A DNA stretch of 22,439 nt, from positions 1 through 22,439 of IMG/VR virus record IMGVR_UViG_3300042294_004974; one strand, 5' to 3'. This document shows, one piece after another, positions 1-9,900 of this stretch (the first letter of the stretch is position 1; each line of letters opens with the position of its first letter). The notes below the pieces were generated by a model, which ran no database searches, was not told the DNA's origin, and worked only from the letters and a program-made list of their open reading frames with translations. The position numbers and the translations under genes were made by a program. Origin of the DNA: a virus.

Positions 1-1
1 T

Positions 2-322
2 AAAAATAACAAGGATACCGATAAACAAATTGCTGAACTTATTGAAGCAATAAAACCAATGATTAGTAATCCTGGTTCTGCTGTTATGCTTATGCCTACA
101 GTTAAAGATTTAATTGATGTTAATGTTAAAAATAATGATCAATTAATTAAAATGGCAGGTATTGCACAACGTGCTGCTTCTAGTAATAATGCTACTGGTA
201 ATGATTCATTTTTTGACCCAGATGAAATTCAAGCGTTGCTTGAAGAACAAAATCACATTAAAGAAGAAGGACAAAAATTATTAGAAACAACTAGTGAAGT
301 CCAAAAACAAATAGAACAATAA
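2..322 (+). CDS. C-terminal end of an unidentified virion or baseplate protein (5' partial)
   Basis: The reading frame is open to the left edge of the window: codons upstream of the first ATG (position 59) read K-N-N-K-D-T-D-K-Q-I-A-E-L-I-E without a stop. ATG 59 is therefore probably an internal methionine, and this is the tail of a longer protein. The visible 106 residues are polar and mostly helix-forming. A charged stretch at the C-terminus (E-E-Q-N-H-I-K-E-E-G-Q-K) looks like a coiled coil. The stop TAA overlaps the next ATG by one base (TAATG), so the two genes are probably translationally coupled. I do not recognise the family. Its place just before a spike-like protein and baseplate wedge genes suggests a tail or baseplate component, which is inference from context. 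Confidence 0.7.
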   Translation, partial: KNNKDTDKQIAELIEAIKPMISNPGSAVMLMPTVKDLIDVNVKNNDQLIKMAGIAQRAASSNNATGNDSFFDPDEIQALLEEQNHIKEEGQKLLETTSEVQKQIEQ

Positions 323-1491
323 TGAGAGTAAGAGAAAATCTATCAGGTATAGTTTCTTCTATAGGTAAAAATGGAGGTAACCCCTCATTTAATTCTCAAA
401 TAGGTAAGGTATATGGTGTAATAACTACTGAAAATACACCAACAAAAGAATTATTTAATGCTAATGGAGGGTATAATGGAGTAGGTACTATTTTTTATCT
501 TGATTATAATTCATCTAAAAATACAAACACCTTAAAAGTTAATTTAAATACTTGTAAAGTTGCTAAACCTTTTCATTCTAGTAATCAAAATTATCCATTA
601 GTAGGAGAATTAGTAGAATTAATAGATGCTCCATCTCCATCCTCTCAAGAAGGTAATAATTTATCTCAAAAATATTATAAAGGTGTTATAAATATATGGA
701 ATAATTCTCAACAAAATTCCCCCACAGATGATGCATTAGGTAAAACATTTAGTGAAAATAGTGATATAAGAAACTTAATTTCATTTGAAGGGGATAGAAT
801 ATATCAAGGAAGAAAAGGAAATGGGTTAAGATTTGGTAGTACTGTAAAATCAAAATTAAATTTAAATGAATGGAGTAAAGTAGGTAATGACGGAGATCCT
901 ATTACAATTTTAGTAAATGGATATGTTACTACTGATTTAAAAAATATTGCTCCAAACGTAGAAGAAATTAATAAAGAATTATCCTCAATATACTTAACAT
1001 CAACTCAACAACTTCCATTACTTCCAGATAGAAATGATATTTTAAATCCAATTACAAAACCTCTTCAAGTAAATAAATATTTTGGTAAACCTCAATTATT
1101 ATTTAATAGTGATAGATTAATACTAAATTCTCGTACTGATGAAGTAATGATATTTGCTAAGACAAATATTGAATTAAATACTAATAATGTAATTAATTTA
1201 AATGCTGGTGAAAGAACTCATTTAAATTCTCCAAAAAATTTTATAGGTACTAGTTCTGACGGAACCTTACCCACAGAACCATTATTATTAGGTAATAAAA
1301 CAATAGAATTACTTTCAGATTTAATGAAAGCTCTTGGTGATTTTGGAAGTGACGCTTCATCTGTAGTAACACCACCAGCAGGATCACCATTAGTTGATAT
1401 AAATACTGCTGGGGTTAAACTTGCATCTAGCATCAAAAATTTAATGGGTAAATTAGAAAGAATTAAATCACAACAAAATTATACTTCATAA
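322..1491 (+). CDS. Baseplate spike / gp5-like OB-fold and beta-repeat protein (putative)
   Basis: 389 residues. The N-terminal part (about residues 25-105) contains a beta-rich segment with G-K-V-Y-G-V-I-T-T and G-E-L-V-E-L, as in OB-fold domains of central tail spike proteins. A conserved-looking element at about 157-173 (E-G-D-R-I-Y-Q-G-R-K-G-N-G-L-R-F-G-S) is followed by I-T-I-L-V-N-G. Residues 258-305 hold short beta-repeats (S-D-R-L-I-L-N-S, then I-F-A-K-T-N-I-E-L-N, then I-N-L-N-A-G) of the kind that build beta-helical needles in gp5 and VgrG proteins. No lysozyme domain is visible, unlike T4 gp5. It overlaps both neighbours by one base (TAATG) and lies upstream of gp25 and gp6. The likely role is the membrane-puncturing spike or hub of a contractile tail. 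The family call comes from motifs and context and is moderate. Confidence 0.55.
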   Translation: MRVRENLSGIVSSIGKNGGNPSFNSQIGKVYGVITTENTPTKELFNANGGYNGVGTIFYLDYNSSKNTNTLKVNLNTCKVAKPFHSSNQNYPLVGELVELIDAPSPSSQEGNNLSQKYYKGVINIWNNSQQNSPTDDALGKTFSENSDIRNLISFEGDRIYQGRKGNGLRFGSTVKSKLNLNEWSKVGNDGDPITILVNGYVTTDLKNIAPNVEEINKELSSIYLTSTQQLPLLPDRNDILNPITKPLQVNKYFGKPQLLFNSDRLILNSRTDEVMIFAKTNIELNTNNVINLNAGERTHLNSPKNFIGTSSDGTLPTEPLLLGNKTIELLSDLMKALGDFGSDASSVVTPPAGSPLVDINTAGVKLASSIKNLMGKLERIKSQQNYTS

Positions 1492-2804
1492 TGGCTGGAA
1501 ATACTAATGTTTCTTCTTTAATTCCCTCAAGTATAAATAATACTTTATCCCAAATATCTACCCCTAAGGCTTTTGGAGATCAAGTTATTAATAATAGTGT
1601 TACTAAATTAAAAACATCATCACTAGGTAGAATTGAAATTCTTAAGAATGATATTCAAGTAATAGTAAAAAAAATATTAGATCTAGAAGTTAAACATACT
1701 AAGACTTTAGAAGAATTAAATTTTAAATTTAATCCACCACCTCCAACAAAACCTTTATTAACTCAAGAAGAATATACTCAATCAGTTAATAATGAAAATA
1801 TAAGTTATACAGAAGAAAAAACACTATTAGAACAAGAAAAATTATCACTACAACAAAAACTACAAGATATATTAAATGATCCGTATAAAAAATTAAAAGA
1901 TAGTAGTTTTAGATTAAAGAAAAAAATAAATTCTCAAAAACAACGATTAGATAATAAAAAAAATAAAGAAAAAAAACGTTTATCTTTAAAAGTTTTAAAA
2001 AATGCTGGTAAATCACTTACACCAATAATAGCACTTCAAGGCACTAAATTATTATTTGAAATAGTAACTAATAATCAAAAATTACAAGATTTAGTTGATA
2101 ATACTAATGCTGTAATAGATGCTGCTATTACTCAACAAGATATAAATAATGCTAGAGTTTTAAGAAATTCTACATTATCTATATTAAATAATAATGAAAG
2201 AAAATTAACATCTTTCTCAAAAATTATTTCTAATCTTAATAGAGTAGTATTTGTACTTAATATAGTATTAAGACTAGCCAAAAGAATATTACCTATACCA
2301 ACCCCTCCAGGATTTGCACCTGATATTGTAACTCCCCCTAAAGAAAGATTTAGATTTAGATATGAAACTGCTGGGAAATTAGTAGATGGATTAAATGTAT
2401 TAATTTCTATATTTCAAGGTGTATTAGATGCTCAACTTAGTGATTTAAATGATTTAAAAAATCAATTACAAAATATAAATGATCTATTAGATAATGCTGC
2501 TTTAAACAATTTATCTGATAGTGAATTACAAGATTTAATTAATAATTTACAAAACCAAGTTTCATCTATAAATACTCCAACATTCCCTGAGTATAAAGGA
2601 TTTAAATTTGCTATTAAAGAAGAAGAAACTTTAGGAGCACAACAAGCAATAATAGTTAGAGGTACAATAAAACGAAGATATGCTGTTGCTATTAATAGAG
2701 ATGGAATTGAAGTATTAAAAAGTGAATTATCTTTTACATTAGATCCACCTGATTTAGTAGAACAATTAAAAATAATAATAGATCAACAAAATTTACAAGG
2801 ATAA
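1491..2804 (+). CDS. Coiled-coil structural protein, possible baseplate hub component
   Basis: 437 residues with no recognised domain. A proline cluster (P-P-P-P-T-K-P, about residues 82-88) precedes a long, highly charged helical region at about 105-170, rich in Lys, Glu and Gln and probably coiled coil. Further amphipathic helices follow, such as L-N-D-L-K-N-Q-L-Q-N-I-N-D-L-L-D. The C-terminal 60 residues look beta-rich (A-I-I-V-R-G-T-I-K-R-R-Y-A-V-A-I-N-R-D-G). No signal peptide or clear membrane segment is seen; a mildly hydrophobic stretch near 245-262 is too polar to call. The start overlaps the upstream stop (TAATG), so it is coupled to the spike-like gene. A tail-hub or baseplate-assembly role is inferred from position only. 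A short tape-measure-like protein is an alternative, but the length is small for that. Confidence 0.6.
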   Translation: MAGNTNVSSLIPSSINNTLSQISTPKAFGDQVINNSVTKLKTSSLGRIEILKNDIQVIVKKILDLEVKHTKTLEELNFKFNPPPPTKPLLTQEEYTQSVNNENISYTEEKTLLEQEKLSLQQKLQDILNDPYKKLKDSSFRLKKKINSQKQRLDNKKNKEKKRLSLKVLKNAGKSLTPIIALQGTKLLFEIVTNNQKLQDLVDNTNAVIDAAITQQDINNARVLRNSTLSILNNNERKLTSFSKIISNLNRVVFVLNIVLRLAKRILPIPTPPGFAPDIVTPPKERFRFRYETAGKLVDGLNVLISIFQGVLDAQLSDLNDLKNQLQNINDLLDNAALNNLSDSELQDLINNLQNQVSSINTPTFPEYKGFKFAIKEEETLGAQQAIIVRGTIKRRYAVAINRDGIEVLKSELSFTLDPPDLVEQLKIIIDQQNLQG

Positions 2805-2805
2805 A

Positions 2806-2814
2806 ATATTTATA
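2806..2814 (+). promoter_or_regulatory. ATATTTATA motif, candidate late promoter element
   Basis: The nine bases ATATTTATA, followed by C, lie between the stop of the upstream gene and the ATG at 2818, with only three bases between motif and start. The same nine bases recur upstream of five other genes in this window. A promoter role is inferred from that recurrence. The very short spacer here would give an almost leaderless transcript if transcription starts just downstream. Confidence 0.4.
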
Positions 2815-2817
2815 CGT

Positions 2818-3159
2818 ATGAAAGTAGACTTATTCAAAAAACTAATTAAAGAAGCTGTTGCCGAAGCGGTAAGAGAAGAATTAAATACTATTTTTAGTGA
2901 GGCACCAAAACAAAAGCCTATTCAAGAATCACAAACATTAAACTTTACAAGTAATGATGTTATGACTGTTCGTACTAACATTCGTGAAAAAATGGGTAGT
3001 ATGTTTGGATTTGATCAAAATTCAAATATGGGTGGAAACTCATCAAATAGTACTTTACAAGTAGATACGAATGCTGAAAATCCATATTTAGCATTTATAG
3101 CAGATTCTGCGGCTACTATGACTCCTCAAGAAAGAGCGGGTTTAAAAAACTTAGGATAA
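2818..3159 (+). CDS. Small protein of the baseplate operon, unknown function
   Basis: 113 residues. The N-terminus is an amphipathic helix (K-V-D-L-F-K-K-L-I-K-E-A-V-A-E-A-V-R-E-E-L). A low-complexity Asn/Ser/Gly linker follows at about 66-80 (F-D-Q-N-S-N-M-G-G-N-S-S-N-S), then a short C-terminal segment ending P-Q-E-R-A-G-L-K-N-L-G. I do not recognise the family. It starts 13 bases after the upstream stop, ends one base before the gp25 gene and is preceded by an ATATTTATA motif. The helix-linker-motif layout would suit a small adaptor or assembly protein, but nothing in the sequence proves that. Confidence 0.6.
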   Translation: MKVDLFKKLIKEAVAEAVREELNTIFSEAPKQKPIQESQTLNFTSNDVMTVRTNIREKMGSMFGFDQNSNMGGNSSNSTLQVDTNAENPYLAFIADSAATMTPQERAGLKNLG

Positions 3160-3160
3160 T

Positions 3161-3580
3161 ATGCCAATTCCAACGGTAATAAGAATTAATCCATTAGATT
3201 TGCAAAAAAATATTGCGATTGGATTATCTTTACCTTTTGGATTATGTGGTGGAGATAAATTATTTAATCAAACCTATAGTACTAAAGATCAAATTAAATC
3301 AAATTTAATTAATCTTTTATTAACTAATAAAGGAGAACGTGTATTAAATCCCGAATTTGGATCAGACTTAAAAAGAATATTATTTGAACAAATTACACCC
3401 TCAACAGAAAATAATATAATAGATACAATTAATACAGCAATTAATATTTATGTACCAGAGGTAACTACTGACGAGATTATTATAAATAATAATCCGGATA
3501 GTAATACTATTGGTATAACTGTTAATTATATATTAAATCTACCAGGTACTTCAGATCAAATAACCATTGAATTTCAATAA
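3161..3580 (+). CDS. 25: Baseplate wedge protein, gp25-like (GPW/gp25 family)
   Basis: 139 residues, close to T4 gp25 (132). The diagnostic stretch of the GPW/gp25 family is present: I-K-S-N-L-I-N-L-L-L-T-N-K-G-E-R at about 45-60, followed by N-P-E-F-G-S-D-L at about 63-70. The C-terminal half is a beta-strand run (I-G-I-T-V-N-Y-I-L-N-L) as in the family. In contractile tails gp25 bridges the wedge to the first sheath ring and is needed to start sheath polymerisation. Its place directly before a gp6-like gene is the usual order in T4-like phages (gp25-gp6) and corresponds to W-J in P2. The gene starts two bases after the upstream stop, with no clear Shine-Dalgarno beyond an A/T-rich leader. 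The family call is firm. Confidence 0.92.
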   Translation: MPIPTVIRINPLDLQKNIAIGLSLPFGLCGGDKLFNQTYSTKDQIKSNLINLLLTNKGERVLNPEFGSDLKRILFEQITPSTENNIIDTINTAINIYVPEVTTDEIIINNNPDSNTIGITVNYILNLPGTSDQITIEFQ

Positions 3581-3588
3581 CATATAAA

Positions 3589-5418
3589 ATGTCAGATAAA
3601 AATATATCATATTTAAATAAAACATTTACAGATTTTAAGTCTAATTTGGTTAATTATGCTAAAACATATTTTCCAACTACTTATAATGATTTTTCGGAGG
3701 CATCACCCGGTAATTTATTTATTGAAATGGCATCTTATGTAGGAGACGTAATGTCATTTTATGTAGATACTCAAATACAAGAAAACTTTTTATTATATGC
3801 TAAAGAAAAAGAAAATTTATATGCTTTATCTTATGCATTTGGATATAGGCCTAAATCATCATATGCTTCTTCTACTATAGTTGATATATATCAATTAGTA
3901 CCTTCACAAACTATTAATAGTGTAAATAGTCCTAATTTTAATACTTATGGATTAATTATTCCTGAAAATACCTCTATAACAGCTAATAGTAATGGTACTA
4001 AATTTATTACTACTGAAAAAATTGATTTTACTGACACGGGTTCTACAGAAATTACTTTTGTAGATTCAGATTATTATTTATTTAAAAAATCTGTAAAAGC
4101 TATATCTGCTGAAATAAAAACTACTACTTTTACTTATGGAGCTCCCCAAAAATTTCAAATATCAACAATCACCGATACTAATATATTACAAATATTAGAT
4201 GTAACAGGTAGTGATAGTAATAAATGGTATGAAGTACCTTATTTAGCTCAATCAAGTATATTTGAAGCAGTTGCAAATCCAACTTATAATACTGATCAAG
4301 TACCTTATTTATTAACATTAAAAAGAACTCCAAGACGATTTGTATCTAGAATACTATCAGATAATACTTTACAATTAGAATTTGGAGCTGGTATTTCTAA
4401 TTCATCAGATAATCAAATCATTCCAACACCTGATAACATTCAATTAGGATTAGTACCGGGAATATCTGATTTAAGTGATAATTATAATAAAGCTTCTGTT
4501 TTCTTTACTAAAGAATATGGTTTAGCTCCATCTAATACTACATTACAAGTTAGATATTTGATAGGTGGTGGTATTACATCTAATGTACCATCTAATGATT
4601 TAACAAAAATAGACACCTCAGGAGTTTATTTTAAAAATGGAAATCCTGGAGGAGCTATATCAACCACAATATTAGGAAGTGTTGTTTCAACTAATCCAAC
4701 CCCAGCTATTGGTGGTAGAAATGGTGATGAAATAGAAGAAATTAGAAATAATGCTTTATTTTCATTTACCTCCCAAAATAGAGCTGTTACTAAAGATGAT
4801 TATATAATTAGAACTTTATCTTTACCTGCAACTTATGGTAATATAGCTAAAGTATATATAACTCAAGATTTTGAACGTTCTAATACTTTAGAAACATCTA
4901 CATCTACTAAAAATCCATTAGCATTAGATTTATATGTTTTAGCATATAATTCAAATAAACAATTAATACCATCATCAACAACATTAAAAGATAATTTAGT
5001 AACTTATTTGAACCAATATAGAATGATTACTGATGCTATTAACATTAAAGATGCATTTTATATTAATATAGGTGTTAATTTTGATATTACAGTTCAATCC
5101 GGGTATAATAATCAAGATGTTATTACTAATTGCATTTTAATGTTACAAGACCATTTTAATACAGAAAAATGGCAAATAAATCAACCCATTATACTATCAG
5201 AAATTAATTCAAAATTATTACAAGTTCAAGGAGTACAATCAGTAGTTAAAGTAGAAATTATTAACAAACAAGATAATACAGGTATAATCTATTCTCAATA
5301 TGGATATGATTTATCAGGAGCTACTAAAAATGGTAATATCTACCCATCATTAGATCCTTCAATATTTGAACTAAGATATCCAAATACTGATATTCAAGGT
5401 AGAGTTGTAGCATCTTAA
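3589..5418 (+). CDS. 6: Baseplate wedge protein, gp6-like (baseplate J family)
   Basis: 609 residues, near the size of T4 gp6 (660). The N-terminus carries the conserved wedge signature F-S-E-A-S-P-G-N-L-F-I-E-M-A-S-Y-V-G-D-V (about 35-54), then F-Y-V-D-T-Q-I-Q-E-N and A-L-S-Y-A-F-G-Y. Around residue 395-415 is the baseplate-J element (N-R-A-V-T-K-D-D-Y-I-I-R-T-L). The C-terminal region holds strand-rich modules with V-Q-G-V-Q-S-V. In T4, two gp6 copies plus gp7 form each wedge core; J plays this role in P2 and TssF in type VI secretion systems. It follows gp25 by eight bases. A terminator-like hairpin lies 20 bases downstream, suggesting this is the last gene of its transcription unit. The family call is firm. 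Confidence 0.9.
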   Translation: MSDKNISYLNKTFTDFKSNLVNYAKTYFPTTYNDFSEASPGNLFIEMASYVGDVMSFYVDTQIQENFLLYAKEKENLYALSYAFGYRPKSSYASSTIVDIYQLVPSQTINSVNSPNFNTYGLIIPENTSITANSNGTKFITTEKIDFTDTGSTEITFVDSDYYLFKKSVKAISAEIKTTTFTYGAPQKFQISTITDTNILQILDVTGSDSNKWYEVPYLAQSSIFEAVANPTYNTDQVPYLLTLKRTPRRFVSRILSDNTLQLEFGAGISNSSDNQIIPTPDNIQLGLVPGISDLSDNYNKASVFFTKEYGLAPSNTTLQVRYLIGGGITSNVPSNDLTKIDTSGVYFKNGNPGGAISTTILGSVVSTNPTPAIGGRNGDEIEEIRNNALFSFTSQNRAVTKDDYIIRTLSLPATYGNIAKVYITQDFERSNTLETSTSTKNPLALDLYVLAYNSNKQLIPSSTTLKDNLVTYLNQYRMITDAINIKDAFYINIGVNFDITVQSGYNNQDVITNCILMLQDHFNTEKWQINQPIILSEINSKLLQVQGVQSVVKVEIINKQDNTGIIYSQYGYDLSGATKNGNIYPSLDPSIFELRYPNTDIQGRVVAS

Positions 5419-5438
5419 AATAATTAATTATAATATTT

Positions 5439-5470
5439 GAAGGCTTCAATTATAAAAAATTGGGGCTTTC
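5439..5470 (+). terminator. Terminator-like hairpin after the gp6-like gene
   Basis: Arms 5439-5451 (GAAGGCTTCAATT) and 5458-5470 (AATTGGGGCTTTC) can pair along all 13 positions when three G-U wobbles are allowed. The loop is six bases of A and T. The following bases are TATATTTATA rather than a pure T run, so it is an imperfect intrinsic terminator. It sits in the 82-base gap after gp6, the clearest break in the structural gene cluster, and an ATATTTATA promoter-like motif begins immediately after it. Confidence 0.55.
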
Positions 5471-5471
5471 T

Positions 5472-5480
5472 ATATTTATA
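5472..5480 (+). promoter_or_regulatory. ATATTTATA motif, candidate late promoter element
   Basis: Identical to the motif at 2806-2814. It lies one base after the hairpin at 5439-5470 and 20 bases before the ATG at 5501. Hairpin followed at once by this motif looks like the end of one transcription unit and the start of the next. The function is inferred. Confidence 0.45.
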
Positions 5481-5500
5481 CCATATATAAAACACAATAA

Positions 5501-6598
5501 ATGGCTGTATATAAAATATTTCCCGAAAAAAGCGCTACTCTATATTCATTTTACCCCTTAACAAATACAGGATTAGATGAAATAATTGAAATTAGTACTT
5601 TTGAATCTATTAATAGTACTAATGAAGTATCTAGAGGTATTATAAAATTCCCAACTGACCAAATTACTGATGTTATTGCTAATAAAGTAGGAAATAATGC
5701 TTTCGATACTTATCTAAAATTATATTTAGCAAATGCATCATCAATACCTGTAGATTATACATTATATGTTTATCCAATTTCAGGAAGTTGGGAAAAAGGA
5801 ACTGGAAGATTAGCAAATGTTCCTATTACTAGTAATGGTGCTATGTGGTCATACAGAGATCAAGATAGTGGTAGTGTTTGGTTTACAGGTACAACATTTC
5901 CTTCACAAACTACAGGTTCATTCCGTTCAGGATCTAATTCAGGAGGAGGTTTATGGTTTACTGGTTCTTATGAATCAACACAATCTTTTACATCTATTTC
6001 TTCAAAAGATATTGAGGTAAAAACAACATTTACCGTAAATAAATGGTATTCTGGTTCAATAACAAATAATGGATTTATTATAAAACATTCATCCACAACA
6101 GAATTCACTACACAATCTAAATTTGAATTAAAATATTTTTCAGAAAATACCCATACAATATACCCTCCTTGTTTAGAAATTAGATGGAATGATTTTTCTT
6201 ATTCTACAGGATCATTATCTACAATAACTTCTGATTTAGTTGTTGCTAGTATTGTTAATAACAAAAATGAATATCAACAAGATTCAATTCAACGTTTTAG
6301 AATTAATATAAGAGATAAATATCCTGCTAGGAGTTTTCAAACATCTTCTGTATATTTAAATAATAAATTATTACCTACTGCTTCATATTGGTCAATAAAA
6401 GACTTAGATACTGATGAGATAGTTATAGATTACGATACAACATATACAAAAATAAGTGCTGATTCAACAGGTAATTATTTTGATGTATATATGAATGGTT
6501 TAGAACCAGAACGTTATTATAAATTATTATTCCAAACTACAATAAGTGGTAGTACAATAATATTAGATAATAATTATTATTTTAAAGTTATAAGATAA
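5501..6598 (+). CDS. DNRLRE-like virion protein of the outer baseplate (putative)
   Basis: 365 residues, beta-rich with no lysozyme or enzyme motif. The first 110 residues (K-I-F-P-E-K-S-A-T-L-Y-S then R-G-I-I-K-F, L-K-L-Y-L-A-N and S-W-E-K-G-T-G-R at about 96-103) resemble the beta-sandwich layout of DNRLRE-type modules: an atypical-ends strand, a load of short strands, then a tryptophan followed by G-T-G. Residues 115-165 are Gly/Ser-rich with the pattern W-F-T-G twice (about 127-130 and 152-155), a small internal repeat. The C-terminal 100 residues look like another strand domain. It follows a hairpin and an ATATTTATA motif and overlaps the next gene by one base (TAATG). The role in the virion is inferred from being embedded among baseplate genes. 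Confidence 0.55.
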   Translation: MAVYKIFPEKSATLYSFYPLTNTGLDEIIEISTFESINSTNEVSRGIIKFPTDQITDVIANKVGNNAFDTYLKLYLANASSIPVDYTLYVYPISGSWEKGTGRLANVPITSNGAMWSYRDQDSGSVWFTGTTFPSQTTGSFRSGSNSGGGLWFTGSYESTQSFTSISSKDIEVKTTFTVNKWYSGSITNNGFIIKHSSTTEFTTQSKFELKYFSENTHTIYPPCLEIRWNDFSYSTGSLSTITSDLVVASIVNNKNEYQQDSIQRFRINIRDKYPARSFQTSSVYLNNKLLPTASYWSIKDLDTDEIVIDYDTTYTKISADSTGNYFDVYMNGLEPERYYKLLFQTTISGSTIILDNNYYFKVIR

Positions 6599-6939
6599 TG
6601 TCACAAATACCTATTCAAAGAACAGTATTTGATAAAGATCAATTTACTAAAGTAGTTGATACTAATTTTAGTCAATTAATTAATAATCAAACATTAGAAG
6701 AACAACCTTCTTTTACTTTAGATGATTTTTTTCAATTATATGATGATCTATTTAATCAAATTCCAATAGAAGGTGATATAAATTCTCATCAATATATCCT
6801 ACAAAGAGAAGCAGATTATTTAGGAGTACAAATTAATAAAGATGATTTACAAGCATTATTAGATGAAATTACTTCTTTAAGACAAGAAGTATTAGATTCT
6901 CAAACTATAATAAACGATTTAACAAATAATAATGGCTAA
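6598..6939 (+). CDS. Small acidic protein with C-terminal coiled coil
   Basis: 113 residues, acidic. Residues 35-60 are rich in Asp and Phe (L-D-D-F-F-Q-L-Y-D-D-L-F). Residues 83-108 form a heptad-like helix (L-Q-A-L-L-D-E-I-T-S-L-R-Q-E-V-L-D-S), probably a short coiled coil. The start overlaps the upstream stop by one base and the end overlaps the next gene by eight bases, so expression is tightly coupled to both neighbours. No family is recognised. A chaperone or small bridging subunit for the very large protein that follows is plausible from the overlap, but this is inference. Confidence 0.6.
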   Translation: MSQIPIQRTVFDKDQFTKVVDTNFSQLINNQTLEEQPSFTLDDFFQLYDDLFNQIPIEGDINSHQYILQREADYLGVQINKDDLQALLDEITSLRQEVLDSQTIINDLTNNNG

Positions 6940-9900
6940 TATTCAAATAGTAGGTGAAATTTTAAATAGTTCAACTATTTCACGTTATTCTGACCAAGAT
7001 ACTAATCTTATAGCATCTCAAGAGATACAAGATGATTTTGGAGCTAGTAATGATTATATTGAATATTATATATATGACGCTGGAGGTAATTTACTAAATT
7101 CAACATATGAATATAATGATTTTAAATTACCATCAAATTCAAGTTTAACACCACCCCCAAACTCCTCTACTTCAAATACAATAAATTCAATCCCTTCAAC
7201 TGATGTAGGTATTGTTTCTAATACAAATACCCAATCAGGATCATTATATCCTATTATTGAAATAGATCCAGTTCAAGATTTACAAAATAATGAATACACC
7301 TCAGGAGAATTTGTTGTTCAATATAATTTTTTTAGAAATAAAATTGGTAATCCAACTTCTTCTTTCTTCATTAAAGAAATATCCCCAGATAGAACAGAAA
7401 TAGGAATAATATCTACTACGTTAACGAATGAAGAAATAGAACAAGGTTTTAATACATTAGTTAGTGAAATAAGTGGATCTATATATTTTGTAGATTATTT
7501 ATTAAATTTTGGTAATAATCAACAAGTATTAACTGTTAACGTAGCTTTAAATAAACTTGATTCTGGATATGAAATGTATTTTAAATTATACGATCCACTT
7601 CCTGAAGATATAGTTGAAAAAACATCATTATGGGTTGTTGATGAAAAAGTAGATCCTTATACTTTTAATATTAATTTAGATACTTTAATTTTACCACCAC
7701 CAAGTTTACAATTAAGAGGTCCTAATTTTAATATTCCTATTGAACAACAAGGAACTATATCTACATCATATCAAAATTATGATAATTTATTAAATAATTT
7801 ACAATCAATACAAAGTTCTTCGTATAGTAAAATATTAAATTTACTTACAACTCAAAGTATTGATATAAATGTAAATTATACTAATTTTTCTGAATTTTCA
7901 TTTTTTGGATCTTCTAAACAACGTTTAGAAAATTTTTATACAAAAGTAAAAGAAATTGAAGATTATAACAATCTTATAAATACTTATGTCCCTAATGTTG
8001 CTACAACAAGTAGTCTTCAATTAGAAATTTCTTCATCTAGAAATAATATAAATGATATAGTTTCTAAATTTGATGGATTTGAATATTATTTATATTTTGA
8101 ATCAAGTTCATATGCTTGGCCTAAATTAAACTCTACACTCCCTTATACTTTACTCTCTACCGGAAGTGCTATTGCATTAAATTGGTATAATGCATACACT
8201 AGTTCAGCAGAATCATATGATAATAATAACGTCAATTTATTAAAAAATACATTACCCTCCTTTATATTAGATGACTGTTCTAATGATCAGTATATAGTTT
8301 TTATTAATATGATGGGCCAATATTTTGATAATATTTGGATATTCTTAAAAGCAATTACTGATGTTAATTTAGCTAATAATAATTTAGAACAAGGTGTATC
8401 TAAAGATTTAGTATACCATGTTTTAAAATCATATGGTATTAAATTATATAATTCTCAAGGTGGTGAAGATTTAGACCAATTTTTAATTGGTGCTAATTCA
8501 GGTAGTGCTGTTTTTGATAATAATTTTAGTCCTACTGGAAGTTATTTAAATAATATTCCTCGTAAGGATTTATTATCTGAAATATATAAACGTATTTACC
8601 ATAATTTACCTTATTTAGTAAAAAATAAAGGTACTGTTGCTGGTGTTGAAGGATTAATTACTACATTTGGTATTACAGGTAGTATATTAAATACTAAAGA
8701 ATTTGGTGGTGGAACTAAATCTTCATTACTTAAAGGATATAATAACGAAAAAGTAAGAATAGTAGACAATACTATTACTGGTAGTGTATTATCTGCATTT
8801 ATTCCTTTACAACAATCACCTACAGCATCTAATGAATTTAGAGATGATGATTTAAACTATTTAGATGTATCATTTTCCCCACAAACACAAATTGATACTT
8901 ATATTTCAGGAGCTATTGCTTCTAATAATCCTACATTTATTTTAGATGATTATATAGGGGATCCTAGACAACAATATGATAATGTATATCCTGATTTAGA
9001 AACACAACAAAAATTATATTTTGAAACTGGTGTACCTGGATATAGTGGATTTACTGGTTCATTTATGGATTATAATGGGTTTATCCGTTTAATTCAATTC
9101 TTTGATAATGCTTTATTTAAAATGATAACTGACTTTGTTCCTGCAAGAACAAGTTTATCAACAGGTGTTACAATAAACTCCCCAGTATTAGAACGTAATA
9201 AAGTATCATATGCTGAACCATTAGTTAATAATCAATTTGTTTATGATGCTGATTATAATGATAGTACTAGAATTAGTCCTCAATATGGTCAATTATATGA
9301 TAATCTTACTGGTTCTAAAGCTGCATTTTTTACAGGAGAATTAAGTGGTAGTGGAATAGATATATATAATAATTATTTTGAACCAGCTAATAGTAATTAT
9401 TATTTACATCCAACATCAAGTTTAACAACTAATGATTTAGATATATTTAATCATTCTGACTTTAATGTAATGTTAAATAATGTTACTAGTAGTAGATTAT
9501 CATTAACAAGACAAGGAATTGAATATATTATAGGCAATACTGGTAGTTTATTAAATAGAACTATACTAACTCCAGTTCAATTACAAGATTCATATCAATC
9601 ACTTACTTCATATAATACCTCACGTTACAGTGGAAGTAAAGTAACAAGTGCAACTTATAACACTTATACAATAGGTGATGAATCATTTGGAAAAACAGCG
9701 GCAATTGATCATCAAGTTAGAAAAATTGCTTTATTTTCTGAAATAAAATCAAGTTCATTATTTAGTAATTATAATAATGTTGCTATAAAATATTTAGTAG
9801 ATGAATTTGGTGGTCTAACAGAATTAAACCAAAGAAATGAAAATTGGGAGGAAGTTCAAAATACATTTAAACAAAGCTCTACTTTAGCAATTTCACAATT

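Noticed and set aside
59-322. A complete 87-residue gene starting at ATG 59
   Set aside because: The frame continues upstream without a stop to the window edge, so the ATG is probably internal and the gene is 5'-partial.
5817-6020. A 67-residue plus-strand frame inside the DNRLRE-like gene, and minus-strand frames at 1218-1436 and 22011-22259
   Set aside because: They lie within well-supported genes in another frame, have no leader or family resemblance, and are expected by chance in this AT-rich sequence.
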